NCBI RefSeq assembly: GCF_900109735.1
Contig: NZ_FOAS01000010.1
Coordinates: 62,001-126,000 of the forward strand
Reading direction: 5' to 3'
Source of the DNA: Atopomonas hussainii
GTDB taxonomy: Bacteria > Pseudomonadota > Gammaproteobacteria > Pseudomonadales > Pseudomonadaceae
DNA: 64,000 nt
Position numbers and translations under genes: made by a program. This document shows positions 31,575-42,231 of this stretch, one piece after another (the first letter of the stretch is position 1; each line of letters opens with the position of its first letter). Below the pieces are notes generated by a model that did no database searches, was not told the origin of the DNA, and saw nothing but the letters and a program-made list of their open reading frames with translations.

Positions 31575-33344
31575 TCACAGTCCGTGTTGGTCGAGCCAAA
31601 GGTTGAGCGCGGCCATCTGCCAGAGCTTGTTGCCACGCAGCGGGGTGAGTTGCGCCTTGGGGTTGCCGAGCAGGCGATCCAGCGCGCCGATCTCGAACAG
31701 GCCGCGATCTTGGCTGGGGTCGAGCAGCAGGTTGCGCACCCAATCCAGCGTCGCGCCTTCGATGTGCTTCAGCCCCGGCACCGGGAAGTAGCCTTTCGGG
31801 CGGTCGATCACCGCGTGCGGAATCACCAAGCGCGAGGCTTCTTTCAGCACGTGCTTACCGCCTTGCGGCAGCTTGAAACGACCGGGAATGCGAGCGGCGA
31901 GTTCGGCAACGTGGTGATCCAAAAACGGTGTGCGCGCCTCCAGGCCCCAGGCCATGGTCATGTTGTCGACGCGTTTGACCGGGTCATCGACCAGCATCAC
32001 CGTGCTGTCTAAGCGCAGGGCCTTGTCCAGCGCATTGCTGGCGCCGGGCGCTTGGAAATGCTCGCGAACAAACTCGCCAGCCCAATCCGCGCCATGCCAG
32101 GCACTTTGCACGCTGCTTAGGTATTCGCTGTGATCGCGGTCGAAGAAGGCTTCGCGATAAGCGCCGAGGGCATCGCTGGCGCCGTCGATCTTCGGGTACC
32201 AGTGGTAGCCGGCAAACAGCTCGTCGGCGCCTTGGCCGCTCTGCACTACGGTGCAGTGCTTGGACACTTCGCGCGAGAGCAAATAGAAAGCGATGCAGTC
32301 GTGGCTGACCATAGGCTCGCTCATCGCCGCGAAGGCGCCGGGCAGCTGTTCGAGAATCTCCGCCTCGCCAATGCGCAGCTGATGATGCTCGGTGCCGTAA
32401 TGCTGGGCGATCAGGTCGGAGTATTGGAACTCGTCACCGCGCTCGCCGCCGGCATCTTCAAAGCCAATCGAGAAGGTCGACAGGGGCTTGGCACCGGCCT
32501 CACTGAGCAGACCGACCAGCAAGCTGGAATCCACCCCGCCGGAGAGCAGCACGCCGACATCCAGCGCGGCGCGGTGGCGCAGGCTGACGGAGTTGCGCAG
32601 GGTGTCGAGCAGCGCATCGCGCCAGTCTTCTAGCGCAAACGGCACTTCGTCGCGGCGCGGGCCGAAGTCCAGCTGCCACCACTGCTTTTCTTCCACTTCA
32701 CCGTTGGCCTCGATGCGGCGCCAGTGCCCGGCAGGCAACTTGCGCACATCGCTGAGCAAGGTGCGCGGCGCAGGCACCACAGCGTGAAAGCTCATGTAGT
32801 GGTTGAGCGCTACGGGGTCGATGGTTTTGGCGATATCGCCGCCTTGCAGCAACGCCGGCAGGCTAGAGGCAAAGCGCAACCGCTGGGCGTTGTGGCTGTA
32901 GTACAGCGGCTTGATGCCGAGGCGGTCGCGGGCCATGAACAGGCGCCTGCTGTCGCGCTCCCAAATCGCCAGGGCGAACATGCCGTTGAGCTTGGGCAGC
33001 ATGGCCTCGCCCCAAGCGTGATAGGCCTTGAGCAGGACTTCCGTATCGCCCTCGCTGAAAAACTGATAGCCCAGCTGGCGCAGTTCTTCGCGCAGCTCTG
33101 GGTAGTTATAAATGGCGCCGTTAAACACTAGGGTCAGGCCCAGGTGGTTATCGACCATCGGCTGGCCGCTGGCATCGGCCAAATCCATCACCTTTAAACG
33201 GCGGTGACCTAGCGCGACAGGCCCCTGGCTGAAACTGCCATGGGCGTCGGGCCCACGCGGGGTGAGGTGATGGGTAATACGTTCAACCGCGGCGAGGTCG
33301 GCCGCGCGGCCATCAAAGCGAAACTCTCCGGCTAATCCGCACAT
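31575..33344 (-). CDS. Asparagine synthetase-like N-acetylglutaminylglutamine amidotransferase
   Basis: This class II glutamine amidotransferase starts MCGLAGEFRFDG, so Cys2 is the glutaminase nucleophile. The C-terminal synthetase domain contains the ATP-binding LLSGGVDSSLLVGL. At 589 residues it matches AsnB-type enzymes. As first gene of the NAGGN operon, its job is inferred to be amidation of N-acetylglutaminylglutamine to the neutral osmoprotectant NAGGN. The order asnB-like, GNAT-ATP-grasp, M42 peptidase is the known arrangement in P. aeruginosa, where it is osmotically induced. Confidence 0.9.
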   Translation of the reverse strand: MCGLAGEFRFDGRAADLAAVERITHHLTPRGPDAHGSFSQGPVALGHRRLKVMDLADASGQPMVDNHLGLTLVFNGAIYNYPELREELRQLGYQFFSEGDTEVLLKAYHAWGEAMLPKLNGMFALAIWERDSRRLFMARDRLGIKPLYYSHNAQRLRFASSLPALLQGGDIAKTIDPVALNHYMSFHAVVPAPRTLLSDVRKLPAGHWRRIEANGEVEEKQWWQLDFGPRRDEVPFALEDWRDALLDTLRNSVSLRHRAALDVGVLLSGGVDSSLLVGLLSEAGAKPLSTFSIGFEDAGGERGDEFQYSDLIAQHYGTEHHQLRIGEAEILEQLPGAFAAMSEPMVSHDCIAFYLLSREVSKHCTVVQSGQGADELFAGYHWYPKIDGASDALGAYREAFFDRDHSEYLSSVQSAWHGADWAGEFVREHFQAPGASNALDKALRLDSTVMLVDDPVKRVDNMTMAWGLEARTPFLDHHVAELAARIPGRFKLPQGGKHVLKEASRLVIPHAVIDRPKGYFPVPGLKHIEGATLDWVRNLLLDPSQDRGLFEIGALDRLLGNPKAQLTPLRGNKLWQMAALNLWLDQHGL

Positions 33345-33547
33345 AAATTCCTTGACTGGTAGCTAACGAAAAAGCCCATGTCACGGCGGCAATTAACAGC
33401 GTGCGGTGCGCCAGTGGGGCGCTGAGCAGGGCTTATTGCGCCTGTCTGCGATTGCTGTTGTTAGCCGTCTTACGTCCACGGGCCCTATACAGCGAAACAA
33501 AAAATTGCTTTCATGTCAAAGTAATTTCTCGTTTTATTGGTTGGTAT

Positions 33548-34030
33548 ATGGATGATTTAAAAGTTCGAGATGAAATAAATATGACAGCTGCCGACAGTGA
33601 GCTTGGCGAGCTGGACTCCACCTTGTTCGGCGCCTTGCGCAAGTTGCAGCATGCCTGCGAGGTGCACGCCAAACGCGGTGGCCTGCCGGGTGGTTTAACC
33701 CCGACCAAGCAGATGATTCTGCAAATGCTCCATGTGGAGGGGCGCCTGACCGCCAGTCAGTTGAGCCAGCGGGTCAGCTTAAGTGCGGCAACGCTGTCGG
33801 GCATGTTGGAGCGCATGAGCGAGCAAGGCTGGCTCACCCGCGAGCGCGATGAGCTGGACAAACGCCGCCATTGGCTGTGCATCAGCCCCGCAGGGCAGGC
33901 GCTGCTCAGCGATGCGCCGCCGCTGTTGCCACCGGGTTTACTCGCCGGGCTGGCCGCACTGCCAAGCTGGGAGCGCCACGCTGTGACCGCCGCTTTGTTA
34001 CGTTTGGCGGCGTTTTGCGACACGCCATAG
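33548..34030 (+). CDS. MarR family transcriptional regulator
   Basis: The 160-residue protein has the MarR winged helix: LTPTKQMILQMLHVEGRLTASQLSQRVSLSAATLSGMLERMSEQGWLTRERDELDKRRHWLCISPAGQALL covers the helix-turn-helix and the D-x-R-x wing, shown here in shortened form by key residues T-A-S-Q-L-S-Q-R and E-L-D-K-R-R. It is divergent from the NAGGN operon with a 203-bp gap, so regulation of that operon is a fair guess. The start may be ATG 33548 (MDDLKVRDEIN) or the ATG at 33581 (MTAADSELG). Confidence 0.82.
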   Translation: MDDLKVRDEINMTAADSELGELDSTLFGALRKLQHACEVHAKRGGLPGGLTPTKQMILQMLHVEGRLTASQLSQRVSLSAATLSGMLERMSEQGWLTRERDELDKRRHWLCISPAGQALLSDAPPLLPPGLLAGLAALPSWERHAVTAALLRLAAFCDTP

Positions 34031-34082
34031 CCGCATAGCCGGGAACGGTCTAATCTTGGTTTGAAGCGAGTGAGGGGCGAGC

Positions 34083-34883
34083 ATGCGGCGACTATGCATT
34101 GCATTGATATGGCTATTGGGGGGCGCGGGCGTGGCGTCGGCCCAGTCCTTGGTGTTGTCGGTGGGCGATTGGCCACCGTACCTGTCTAAAGACTTCAAGC
34201 ACCAAGGCGTGGTGGCCCACCTGATCAGCGACGTGCTCAAAGATGAAGGCTACGACGTGCGCTTTCGCTTTCTGCCCTGGACGCGCGCCTACGCCGATGC
34301 GGCAGCAGGCAAGTACGCCGGCACCGCCGTGTGGATGCGCAAGAAAGAGCGCGAAGCGGATTTTCTCTACAGCGACCCAGTGCTTAACGAGCAGTTTGTC
34401 TTCTTTCATCTGCAGCAAGACAAGTTCACTTGGAGCAAGCTGTCCGACTTGCTCGGCAAAAAGCTCGGCGGTGGGCTTGAGTACAGCTACGGCCCGGAGA
34501 TGGATGCCTATCTCAGCACCGGCCGCCTGTATATGGAGCGCGTGCACACCGATGAGCAAAACTTCAGCAAACTGCTGCGCGGGCGCATCGACCTGTACCC
34601 GCAAGAGGTCAACGTCGGCTACACCGCGCTGCTCACCCATTTTGTTGCCGATGACGTGGCGCGCATCACCCACCACCCCAAGCCGCTGCTGAATAACCTG
34701 AGCTTCCTGCTGGTGCCACGCTCGCGTCCCGACAGCCATGAACTGCTCAAGCGCTTCAACAAGCGCTTGGCCATGTACCGCGAGTCAGGCCGCTACGACC
34801 GCTACTTCCACGACCTGCGCCAAGGCAAATACCTCCCTGAGCCACGCGGCGCCCAAGAAGAAAACCCAAACAGCACCCCCTGA
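34083..34883 (+). CDS. Periplasmic solute-binding protein (family 3-like)
   Basis: The 266-residue protein has a Sec signal peptide (RRLCIALIWLLGGAGVASAQ, cleavage after ASA) and a periplasmic binding fold typical of transporter substrate-binding domains. It contains VGDWPPYLSKDFKHQGVVAHLISDVLKDEGYDVRFRFLPW in pieces, then a hinge and FNKRLAMYRESGRYDRYFHDL at the end. No permease or ATPase gene is nearby, so it may serve a distant transporter or be an orphan sensor protein. The ligand is unknown, with amino acids the default guess. Confidence 0.75.
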   Translation: MRRLCIALIWLLGGAGVASAQSLVLSVGDWPPYLSKDFKHQGVVAHLISDVLKDEGYDVRFRFLPWTRAYADAAAGKYAGTAVWMRKKEREADFLYSDPVLNEQFVFFHLQQDKFTWSKLSDLLGKKLGGGLEYSYGPEMDAYLSTGRLYMERVHTDEQNFSKLLRGRIDLYPQEVNVGYTALLTHFVADDVARITHHPKPLLNNLSFLLVPRSRPDSHELLKRFNKRLAMYRESGRYDRYFHDLRQGKYLPEPRGAQEENPNSTP

Positions 34884-34990
34884 GAAACCCGCGCCGTGAC
34901 TGGTTCGGCACGTAAATATCGGTAATTGCTGAATTTTTTCGCATTCGTGGGTTGACACAAAAGCGCTGCGAACGTTTAATACGCGCCGTT

Positions 34991-35066
34991 GCCCAGATAG
35001 CTCAGTCGGTAGAGCAGGGGATTGAAAATCCCCGTGTCGGCGGTTCGATTCCGTCTCTGGGCACCA
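34991..35066 (+). tRNA. tRNA-Phe (anticodon GAA)
   Basis: The 76-nt cloverleaf is complete. The acceptor stem GCCCAGA pairs with TCTGGGC, the D-arm is GCTCAGTCGGTAGAGC, and the anticodon stem GGGGA/TCCCC carries loop TTGAAAA with anticodon GAA. The T-loop is TTCGATT, followed by an encoded CCA. It is the last conserved feature before the polysaccharide cluster. Confidence 0.96.
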
Positions 35067-35072
35067 TAATTT

Positions 35073-35105
35073 AAAACCCCGATGTCTAAAGGCATCGGGG
35101 TTTTT
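35073..35105 (+). terminator. Intrinsic terminator after tRNA-Phe
   Basis: A 12-bp stem, AAAACCCCGATG (35073-35084) with CATCGGGGTTTT (35093-35104), has an 8-base loop and runs into a T-tract, directly after the tRNA 3' end. Confidence 0.92.
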
Positions 35106-35283
35106 CGTTTCTCGTGCGCAAATAAGTTGGCCTGTCTTAAAGCGCTTGCGGCTTGATGTCTTAGGTGTGCGAGAATTTGCTGGGTCATTCCCCTCTTAGC
35201 AATGGTAGGGTATGGAGGGTTTTGGGTGGTGCTCCTAAATGGATGGTTAAGGGAGCTGTGTTGTGTTGGGAGTTCTTGGTTAG

Positions 35284-36585
35284 ATGGATAAAATTATTTC
35301 TCGCCTTAAGTCCAAAGAGGCCTGTGTTGGCATTGTCGGCCTTGGCTACGTCGGCCTTCCACTCATGCTGCGCTACAGCGCCATTGGGTATCGGGTTTTG
35401 GGGCTGGATATTGATAGTGGCAAGGTAGAGAAGCTCAACGCTGGGCGAACTTATATTGAGCACATTCCAAGTGAGCAGGTGGCTCAGGCGCGCGCCAATG
35501 GCTTTGAGGCAACAACGGATTTTTCCCGAGTTGCGGAGTGTGATGCGCTGATCCTTTGCGTGCCAACGCCGCTCAATAAGTATCGCGAGCCCGATATGAG
35601 CTTCGTGATTAACACTACAGATGCCATCAAGCCTCACCTGCGCGCTGGACAGGTGGTCTCACTAGAAAGCACAACGTACCCAGGTACTACTGAGGAAGAG
35701 TTACTGCCACGTGTGCAGGAGGGCGGGCTCAAGGTGGGTGAGGATATCTTTCTCGTCTACTCCCCAGAGCGTGAGGATCCAGGCAATCCTAACTTTGAAA
35801 CGCGCTCCATTCCCAAGGTGGTCGGTGGCCACACTCCGCAGTGCTTGCAGGTAGGGATTGCTCTGTATGAGCAGGCTATTGATGAGGTGGTGCCGGTAAG
35901 CTCAACCAAAGCAGCGGAAATGACCAAGTTGCTGGAGAATATCCATCGTGCGGTCAACATCGGTCTGGTGAATGAGATGAAGATTGTCGCCGACCGTATG
36001 GGGATTGATATCTTCGAAGTAGTGGATGCCGCCGGGACCAAGCCGTTTGGTTTTACCCCTTACTACCCGGGGCCTGGCCTGGGCGGTCACTGCATCCCGA
36101 TCGACCCTTTCTATTTAACTTGGAAGGCCCGCGAGTATGGCCTGCATACTCGCTTCATCGAGCTTTCCGGTGAGGTTAATAAGGCAATGCCTGAGTATGT
36201 GCTGGGCAAGTTGATGGATGGCCTGAACGATCAGGGGTTGGCGCTCAAGGGGAGCCGCGTTTTGGTGCTAGGTATCGCCTACAAGAAAAATGTAGACGAC
36301 ATGCGCGAATCACCATCGGTGGAAATCATGGAGCTAATCGAGGCTAAGGGTGGAAAAGTTGCCTACAGCGACCCGCATGTCCCGGTATTCCCGAAGATGC
36401 GTGAGCATCACTTCGAGCTGTCCAGTGAGGTGTTGACTGCCGAGAATCTGGCTTCCTTTGATGCCGTGGTGTTGGCCACCGATCATGATCGCTTCGATTA
36501 CGACCTGATTCTGCGTCATGCGCGGCTGGTTGTGGATAGCCGCGGAAAATACCGCGCGCCCGCTGCCAACGTTATCAAGGCCTGA
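35284..36585 (+). CDS. wbpA: UDP-GlcNAc 6-dehydrogenase, first step to a diaminouronic acid sugar
   Basis: WbpA oxidises UDP-GlcNAc to UDP-GlcNAcA with NAD. The 433-residue protein has the Rossmann motif [12 protein letters not shown] near residues 13-24, a central dimerisation helix region and the catalytic cysteine C270 in [14 protein letters not shown]-terminal domain contains [18 protein letters not shown]. It opens the polysaccharide cluster and is followed by wbpB, wbpD and wbpE, the order known from P. aeruginosa O5/O6-type loci. The upstream 178 bp (35106-35283) is AT-rich and presumably holds the cluster promoter, though I see no clear -35/-10 pair. Confidence 0.94.
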   Translation: MDKIISRLKSKEACVGIVGLGYVGLPLMLRYSAIGYRVLGLDIDSGKVEKLNAGRTYIEHIPSEQVAQARANGFEATTDFSRVAECDALILCVPTPLNKYREPDMSFVINTTDAIKPHLRAGQVVSLESTTYPGTTEEELLPRVQEGGLKVGEDIFLVYSPEREDPGNPNFETRSIPKVVGGHTPQCLQVGIALYEQAIDEVVPVSSTKAAEMTKLLENIHRAVNIGLVNEMKIVADRMGIDIFEVVDAAGTKPFGFTPYYPGPGLGGHCIPIDPFYLTWKAREYGLHTRFIELSGEVNKAMPEYVLGKLMDGLNDQGLALKGSRVLVLGIAYKKNVDDMRESPSVEIMELIEAKGGKVAYSDPHVPVFPKMREHHFELSSEVLTAENLASFDAVVLATDHDRFDYDLILRHARLVVDSRGKYRAPAANVIKA

Positions 36586-37593
<1,008 letters not shown>

Positions 37594-37596
37594 GCC

Positions 37597-38181
37597 ATGA
37601 GTCATTACCAGCATCCTAGCGCGATTGTTGACGATGGAGCGCAGATTGGCGAAGGGTCGCGTATCTGGCACTTTGTGCATGTTTGTGGTGGGGCCCGCAT
37701 TGGTCAGGGCGTCTCGCTCGGCCAGAACGTCTTCATCGGTAACCAAGTAGTCATCGGAGATCACTGTAAGATCCAGAACAATGTCTCGGTTTACGACGGC
37801 GTGACTTTGGAGGACGGCGTGTTCTGCGGGCCGAGCATGGTCTTCACCAATGTCTACAACCCGCGTTCGCTGATTGAGCGCAAGAGTGAATACCGTGACA
37901 CCTTGGTCAGGCGGGGCGCCACGCTTGGTGCCAACTGCACCATCGTCTGTGGCGTGACCATCGGCGAGTTTGCCTTCGTTGGCGCCGGCGCTGTGATCAA
38001 CAAAAATGTGCCTGCCTACGCCCTGATGGTCGGCGTGCCAGCACGGCAGATTGGCTGGATGAGCGAGTTTGGTGAACAGCTGGAACTGCCGCTGGAAGGT
38101 GAGGGCAGCGCGCCATGCATCCACACTAGTGCGCGGTATATTCTGCGTGGCAGTGTATTGAGCAAGGAGAGCGTGGCGTGA
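37597..38181 (+). CDS. wbpD: UDP-2-acetamido-3-amino-uronic acid N-acetyltransferase
   Basis: WbpD acetylates the 3-amino group made by WbpE. The 194-residue protein is a left-handed beta-helix trimer with hexapeptide repeats ([38 protein letters not shown], in pieces across residues 15-55). The [14 protein letters not shown] segment matches the loop that holds the sugar substrate in this group. It lies 3 bp after wbpB and overlaps wbpE by 4 bp. Confidence 0.92.
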   Translation: MSHYQHPSAIVDDGAQIGEGSRIWHFVHVCGGARIGQGVSLGQNVFIGNQVVIGDHCKIQNNVSVYDGVTLEDGVFCGPSMVFTNVYNPRSLIERKSEYRDTLVRRGATLGANCTIVCGVTIGEFAFVGAGAVINKNVPAYALMVGVPARQIGWMSEFGEQLELPLEGEGSAPCIHTSARYILRGSVLSKESVA

Positions 38182-39275
38182 TTGAGTTCATCGACCTCAA
38201 GGCCCAGCAGGCGCTGATCAAGGAAAAAATCGACGCTGGCATCCAGCGCGTGCTCGCGCATGGCCAGTACATCCTTGGACCGGAGGTCAACGAGCTGGAA
38301 GAAAAGCTCGCGGCTTTCGTCGGCGCGAAATACTGCATCAGTGTGGCCAATGGCACCGATGCCCTGCAGATCGCCCAGATGGCGCTGGGCATAGGTCCGG
38401 GCGACGAGGTCATCACCCCGGGTTTCACCTATATCGCCACGGCCGAGACCGTCGCACTGCTAGGCGCCAAGCCGGTATACGTGGACGTCTGCCCGCGCAC
38501 CTACAACCTCGATCCGCAGTTGCTCGAAGCCGCCATCACTCCGCGTACCAAGGCGATCATCCCGGTCTCTCTGTATGGCCAGTGCGCTGATTTCGATGCC
38601 ATCAACGCCATTGCCGCAAAGCATGGCATCCCGGTCATCGAGGACGCTGCGCAGAGCTTCGGCGCCACCTATGAAGGCCAGCGCTCCTGCAACCTGACGA
38701 CCATCGCCTGCACCAGCTTCTTCCCCAGCAAGCCGCTGGGCTGCTACGGCGACGGCGGGGCGATCTTCACCAGTGACGACGAGCTGGCCAAGGTGCTGCG
38801 GCAGATCGCCCGGCACGGCCAGGACCGTCGCTATCACCATATCCGCGTTGGTGTGAACAGTCGTCTGGACACCCTGCAGGCAGCGATCCTGCTGCTCAAG
38901 CTGGAGATATTTCCGCGCGAACTTGAGCTTAGGGAGAAGGCTGCTCAGGGCTATGCCCGCCTGCTCGGCGAGGCCGGCATCGCTGCGCCCTTCGTCGAAG
39001 CGCACAACTTCAGTGCCTGGGCCCAGTACACCGTGCAGGTCAGCGACCGCGACCGGGTGCAGGAGCGCCTCAAGGTCGCCGGCATTCCGACCGCTGTGCA
39101 TTACCCGGTCCCGCTCAACCGCCAGCCGGCAGTGAAGGACGACGCTGCGCGCCTGCCGGTGGGCGATGCCATTGCCGAGCGGGTGATGAGCCTGCCGATG
39201 CATCCGTATCTTGGCGTGGCGCAGCAGGCTGCGGTCATTGACGCTCTACAGAAAGCGTTGCTGCGAAGCGCATGA
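38178..39275 (+). CDS. wbpE: UDP-3-keto-GlcNAcA aminotransferase (DegT/DnrJ/EryC1)
   Basis: WbpE transfers an amino group from glutamate to C3 of the keto sugar with PLP. The 365-residue protein begins [25 protein letters not shown]. It has the [11 protein letters not shown] phosphate-binding block, [11 protein letters not shown] and the Schiff-base lysine K185 in [14 protein letters not shown]. The start is a GTG at 38178 overlapping the wbpD stop, so expression is coupled. Together with wbpA/B/D it makes UDP-GlcNAc(3NAc)A. No wbpI-type epimerase is adjacent to convert it to the manno form. Confidence 0.94.
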   Translation: MIEFIDLKAQQALIKEKIDAGIQRVLAHGQYILGPEVNELEEKLAAFVGAKYCISVANGTDALQIAQMALGIGPGDEVITPGFTYIATAETVALLGAKPVYVDVCPRTYNLDPQLLEAAITPRTKAIIPVSLYGQCADFDAINAIAAKHGIPVIEDAAQSFGATYEGQRSCNLTTIACTSFFPSKPLGCYGDGGAIFTSDDELAKVLRQIARHGQDRRYHHIRVGVNSRLDTLQAAILLLKLEIFPRELELREKAAQGYARLLGEAGIAAPFVEAHNFSAWAQYTVQVSDRDRVQERLKVAGIPTAVHYPVPLNRQPAVKDDAARLPVGDAIAERVMSLPMHPYLGVAQQAAVIDALQKALLRSA

Positions 39276-40552
39276 CTGTATTGAAACGGCTGGTGAACTC
39301 CACCGCTACCTACGCGCTGGCGAATGTCATCAACAGCGCGATCCCGTTTCTGTTGCTGCCAGTACTGACTCGGGTTCTGGCGCCCGCTGAATACGGCGTA
39401 GTGACCATGTTCGCTACTGTCGTAAGCGTACTGACGGCCTTTACCGGTCTCAGTATCCATGGCGCTGTGAGTGTACGGCATTTCGATGCAGACACGGATC
39501 ATCCGCGTTTCGTAGGAACCTGTCTTGGGCTCTTAGCCGTCAGCACAAGTCTGGTTCTGCTGAGTGTGTGGTTGATGGCAGGACCGCTTTCCCGTTGGGT
39601 CGAGATCCCAGAAGGATGGCTGCTTGTGGCTGTCTTGGCGTCAGCTGCGCAAGCTGTGGTGCAGGTACGTCTGGTGGTTTGGCAGGTCAGGAACGAGGTT
39701 TGGAGTTATGGCCTGTTCCAGATTCTGCAGACGGCCTTGAATCTCGGGCTGTCACTGGGGTTGATTCTGTTGCTTGGGCTGGGCTGGGAAGGGCGGGTTC
39801 TGGGGATCTGCGTTGCGGTATTCCTGTTCGCTGGTCTGGCGCTCTATGGTTTGCAGCGGCGGGCGTTGGTGCGTTGGAGCATTGATCGCGAGTACATACG
39901 GGCTGCCTTGAACTTTGGTGTCCCGTTGATCCCTCATGCCGTGGGGGCCATGATGATCGCCATGAGTGACCGTTTCATCATTACTCACCTGCTGGGGATT
40001 GGGGTGACAGGTGCGTACGCGGTGGGGGTGCAGATGGGTATGGTGGTCGGTTTGTTGGCTGATGCATTTGTCAAAGCCTTCGGTCCCCATCTTTTCTCTG
40101 AGCTCAAGAATCAAGACCCTGCCTCAGGCGTGCGCATCGTGAGGCAGTGCGCTGCCGTTTTTCTGGGGTTCATGGTGCTGGCGCTCGGCTATGTCGCATC
40201 ACTGCCATATCTCTATCCGCTTATTGTTGGAGAGCAATACGGTGCTTCTTTGCCAATAGCGCAGTTGATAGGTTTCGGTAATGCTTTCATGGGGATGTAT
40301 TACGTGGTGGCGGGTTTTCTGTTCTTTTTTGAACGGACCAGGCTGCTGGCGAAACTTACATTGGTTGTTGGCGTGATAAGTATCTTTCTTACCTATGCAT
40401 TGGTTGGCAGCATGGGTGTGAGTGGGGCGGCTTTGGCGTATGTTTTGGTTCAGTTGCTGTTTTTCCTAGGTGCTTGGTACCTGGCGCAGCGTGTTTTTCC
40501 TCTTCCATGGGGCTCTCTGTTTAGCAAGAGAGGGCATTTAAATGCTGGTTAG
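39272..40552 (+). CDS. wzx: O-antigen flippase (Wzx family)
   Basis: Wzx moves undecaprenyl-linked sugar units across the inner membrane. The 426-residue protein has about twelve hydrophobic helices and the polysaccharide synthase opening NSTATYALANVINSAIPFLLLPVLTRVLAPAEYGVV. It overlaps wbpE at the start and the acyltransferase at the end by 11 bp. Base composition turns AT-richer in its last third, which continues into the next gene. A second flippase-like region occurs at 55219, so the two transporters may share or divide the task. Confidence 0.9.
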   Translation: MTVLKRLVNSTATYALANVINSAIPFLLLPVLTRVLAPAEYGVVTMFATVVSVLTAFTGLSIHGAVSVRHFDADTDHPRFVGTCLGLLAVSTSLVLLSVWLMAGPLSRWVEIPEGWLLVAVLASAAQAVVQVRLVVWQVRNEVWSYGLFQILQTALNLGLSLGLILLLGLGWEGRVLGICVAVFLFAGLALYGLQRRALVRWSIDREYIRAALNFGVPLIPHAVGAMMIAMSDRFIITHLLGIGVTGAYAVGVQMGMVVGLLADAFVKAFGPHLFSELKNQDPASGVRIVRQCAAVFLGFMVLALGYVASLPYLYPLIVGEQYGASLPIAQLIGFGNAFMGMYYVVAGFLFFFERTRLLAKLTLVVGVISIFLTYALVGSMGVSGAALAYVLVQLLFFLGAWYLAQRVFPLPWGSLFSKRGHLNAG

Positions 40553-41057
40553 TCTTAATCGATACTTTGTAAGGTTTTTACTGCTGATGGCGGCTGTCTA
40601 CTGGCGCGCCATTTATTTGGATTTTCGCAGGCGGTATGAGGTGTCTCCTGGCTTTCGCTTTAACGGAAAGAATATTCTGCTCTATGGTGATGGGCGAATT
40701 GTGTTGGGCGAATGCAGTTATATTGGGGGTAACTCGACAGTGCAGGCATCGTTAGGTTGCAGTGTCGTAATTGGGTGGGGTTGTCATATTTCCTCGAATG
40801 TTCGGATATTTACCGAGTCAATGCGTGCAGACAGTGATCTTCGCATAAAGCCAGTTCCATCAAAGAGCGGGGACGTGCTGATTGGTGATGCGTGTTGGAT
40901 TGGCGCTAATGTGCTTGTAAATCCGGGCGTTCGGATAGGTGAGAACAGTGTTGTTGGTGCGAACAGTGTAGTGGTCAAGGATATTCCGCCCAATGAGATA
41001 TGGGGCGGTGTTCCGGCGAAGTTGATTAGAAAAAAATCCTTCCAACTGCATGAATAG
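40542..41057 (+). CDS. Hexapeptide-repeat acyltransferase (CatB/CysE-like)
   Basis: The 171-residue protein has a hydrophobic N-terminus (VRFLLLMAAVYWRAIYL) followed by left-handed beta-helix repeats: IGGNSTVQASLGCSVVIGWGCHISSN, VLIGDACWIGANVLVNPGVRIGENSVVGANSVVVKDIPPNEIWGGVPAKLIRKK (in pieces). The conserved histidine for acyl transfer is likely in GWGCHISSN. It probably O-acetylates a sugar of the repeat unit. The gene is distinctly AT-richer than wbpB-E or the pse genes, consistent with mosaic assembly of the cluster. Confidence 0.8.
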   Translation: MLVSLNRYFVRFLLLMAAVYWRAIYLDFRRRYEVSPGFRFNGKNILLYGDGRIVLGECSYIGGNSTVQASLGCSVVIGWGCHISSNVRIFTESMRADSDLRIKPVPSKSGDVLIGDACWIGANVLVNPGVRIGENSVVGANSVVVKDIPPNEIWGGVPAKLIRKKSFQLHE

Positions 41058-41091
41058 TTGTGATTTCGGTTAAATATGTGATGTGGAACTT

Positions 41092-42231
41092 ATGATTCCT
41101 TACGGTCGACAAAATATTAGTGATGACGATATCGCCGCAGTGGTGGATGTCCTGCGTTCTGAATGGCTGACCCAGGGTCCGGGTATCGCCAGCTTCGAGC
41201 AGGCCGTTGCCGCGGCCTGTCAGGCGCAGCACGCGGTGGCGGTAAGCAACGCCACTGCGGCTCTGCACATTGCCTGTCTGGCGTTGGATGTCGGCCCGGG
41301 GGACCTGGTCTGGACCAGTCCGAACACCTTCGTTGCCAGTGCCAATTGCGCGCGCTACTGCGGCGCGGATGTGGACTTCGTCGACATCGATCCGCAAACG
41401 CTCAACATCAGCGTGGAGCGCCTGGCCGAGAAGCTGGCAGCTGCGCGTTTGGCCGGGCGCCTGCCGAAGGTGGTGATCCCGGTGCACTTTTCCGGGCGCA
41501 GTTGCGATATGCGCGCCATCGGGCAGTTGGCCCGGGAGTATGGCTTTCGCGTGATCGAAGATGCTTCGCATGCCGTGGGGGCGAGCCATGACGGTGTACC
41601 GGTGGGGGCCTGTCAGTACAGCGACGTCACCGTGTTCAGCTTTCATCCGGTAAAGATCATCACCACGGGTGAGGGCGGCATGCTGCTGAGCAACGACACC
41701 GCGCTGGCGAAGCGTCTGGTGCGCCTGCGTACCCATGGCATCGCCCAGGGCAGCGACGAGCTGGTGAGTGTTCCTCAGGGCCCCTGGGAGTACCAGCAGA
41801 TCGAGCTGGGCTTAAATTACCGCATGACCAATCTGCAGGCTGCGCTGGGGCAGAGCCAGTTGGCCCGTCTGCCGCAGTTCATCGCCAGACGGCGGGAACT
41901 GGTGCGCCAGTACCATGAACTGCTGGTCGACCTGCCCATCGTCTTGCCGCAACCCAGTGAAGAGTCGGCCTGGCATCTGTACCCGATTCGTGTTCCGGCG
42001 GAACGTCGGCTTGAGGTGTTTTCCCGTTTGCGTGCCGCGGACGTCTGGGTGCAGGTGCACTACATCCCCGTGCATACCCAGCCCTATTACCGCAATTTGG
42101 GTTTCAAGCCGGGTGACTTCCCGGAGGCGGAGCGTTATTTCGCCGAAGCCTTCAGCCTGCCGCTGTTCTATGACCTGACCGATGCAGAGCAGCGGTGCGT
42201 CGTCGATCTGCTGCGCGAGGCGTTGTCTTGA
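41092..42231 (+). CDS. pseC: UDP-4-amino-4,6-dideoxy-N-acetyl-L-altrosamine transaminase
   Basis: PseC aminates C4 of the 5-inverted 4-keto-6-deoxy sugar, the second step of pseudaminic acid synthesis. The 379-residue aminotransferase has VSNATAALHIACLALDVGPGD near residue 46, VIEDASHAVGA and the PLP lysine K188 in FHPVKIITTGEGG, plus a C-terminal HYIPVHTQPYYRN. The ATG at 41092 (MIPYGRQNISDDD) is preferred because GGA precedes it; a GTG three codons upstream lacks a ribosome site. It starts the pse segment. Confidence 0.93.
   Translation: MIPYGRQNISDDDIAAVVDVLRSEWLTQGPGIASFEQAVAAACQAQHAVAVSNATAALHIACLALDVGPGDLVWTSPNTFVASANCARYCGADVDFVDIDPQTLNISVERLAEKLAAARLAGRLPKVVIPVHFSGRSCDMRAIGQLAREYGFRVIEDASHAVGASHDGVPVGACQYSDVTVFSFHPVKIITTGEGGMLLSNDTALAKRLVRLRTHGIAQGSDELVSVPQGPWEYQQIELGLNYRMTNLQAALGQSQLARLPQFIARRRELVRQYHELLVDLPIVLPQPSEESAWHLYPIRVPAERRLEVFSRLRAADVWVQVHYIPVHTQPYYRNLGFKPGDFPEAERYFAEAFSLPLFYDLTDAEQRCVVDLLREALS

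Noticed and set aside
35190..35225. A JUMPstart/ops-like element before wbpA (around GGTAGGGT)
   Set aside because: Only a few bases match the ops core and no hairpin or second element supports it.
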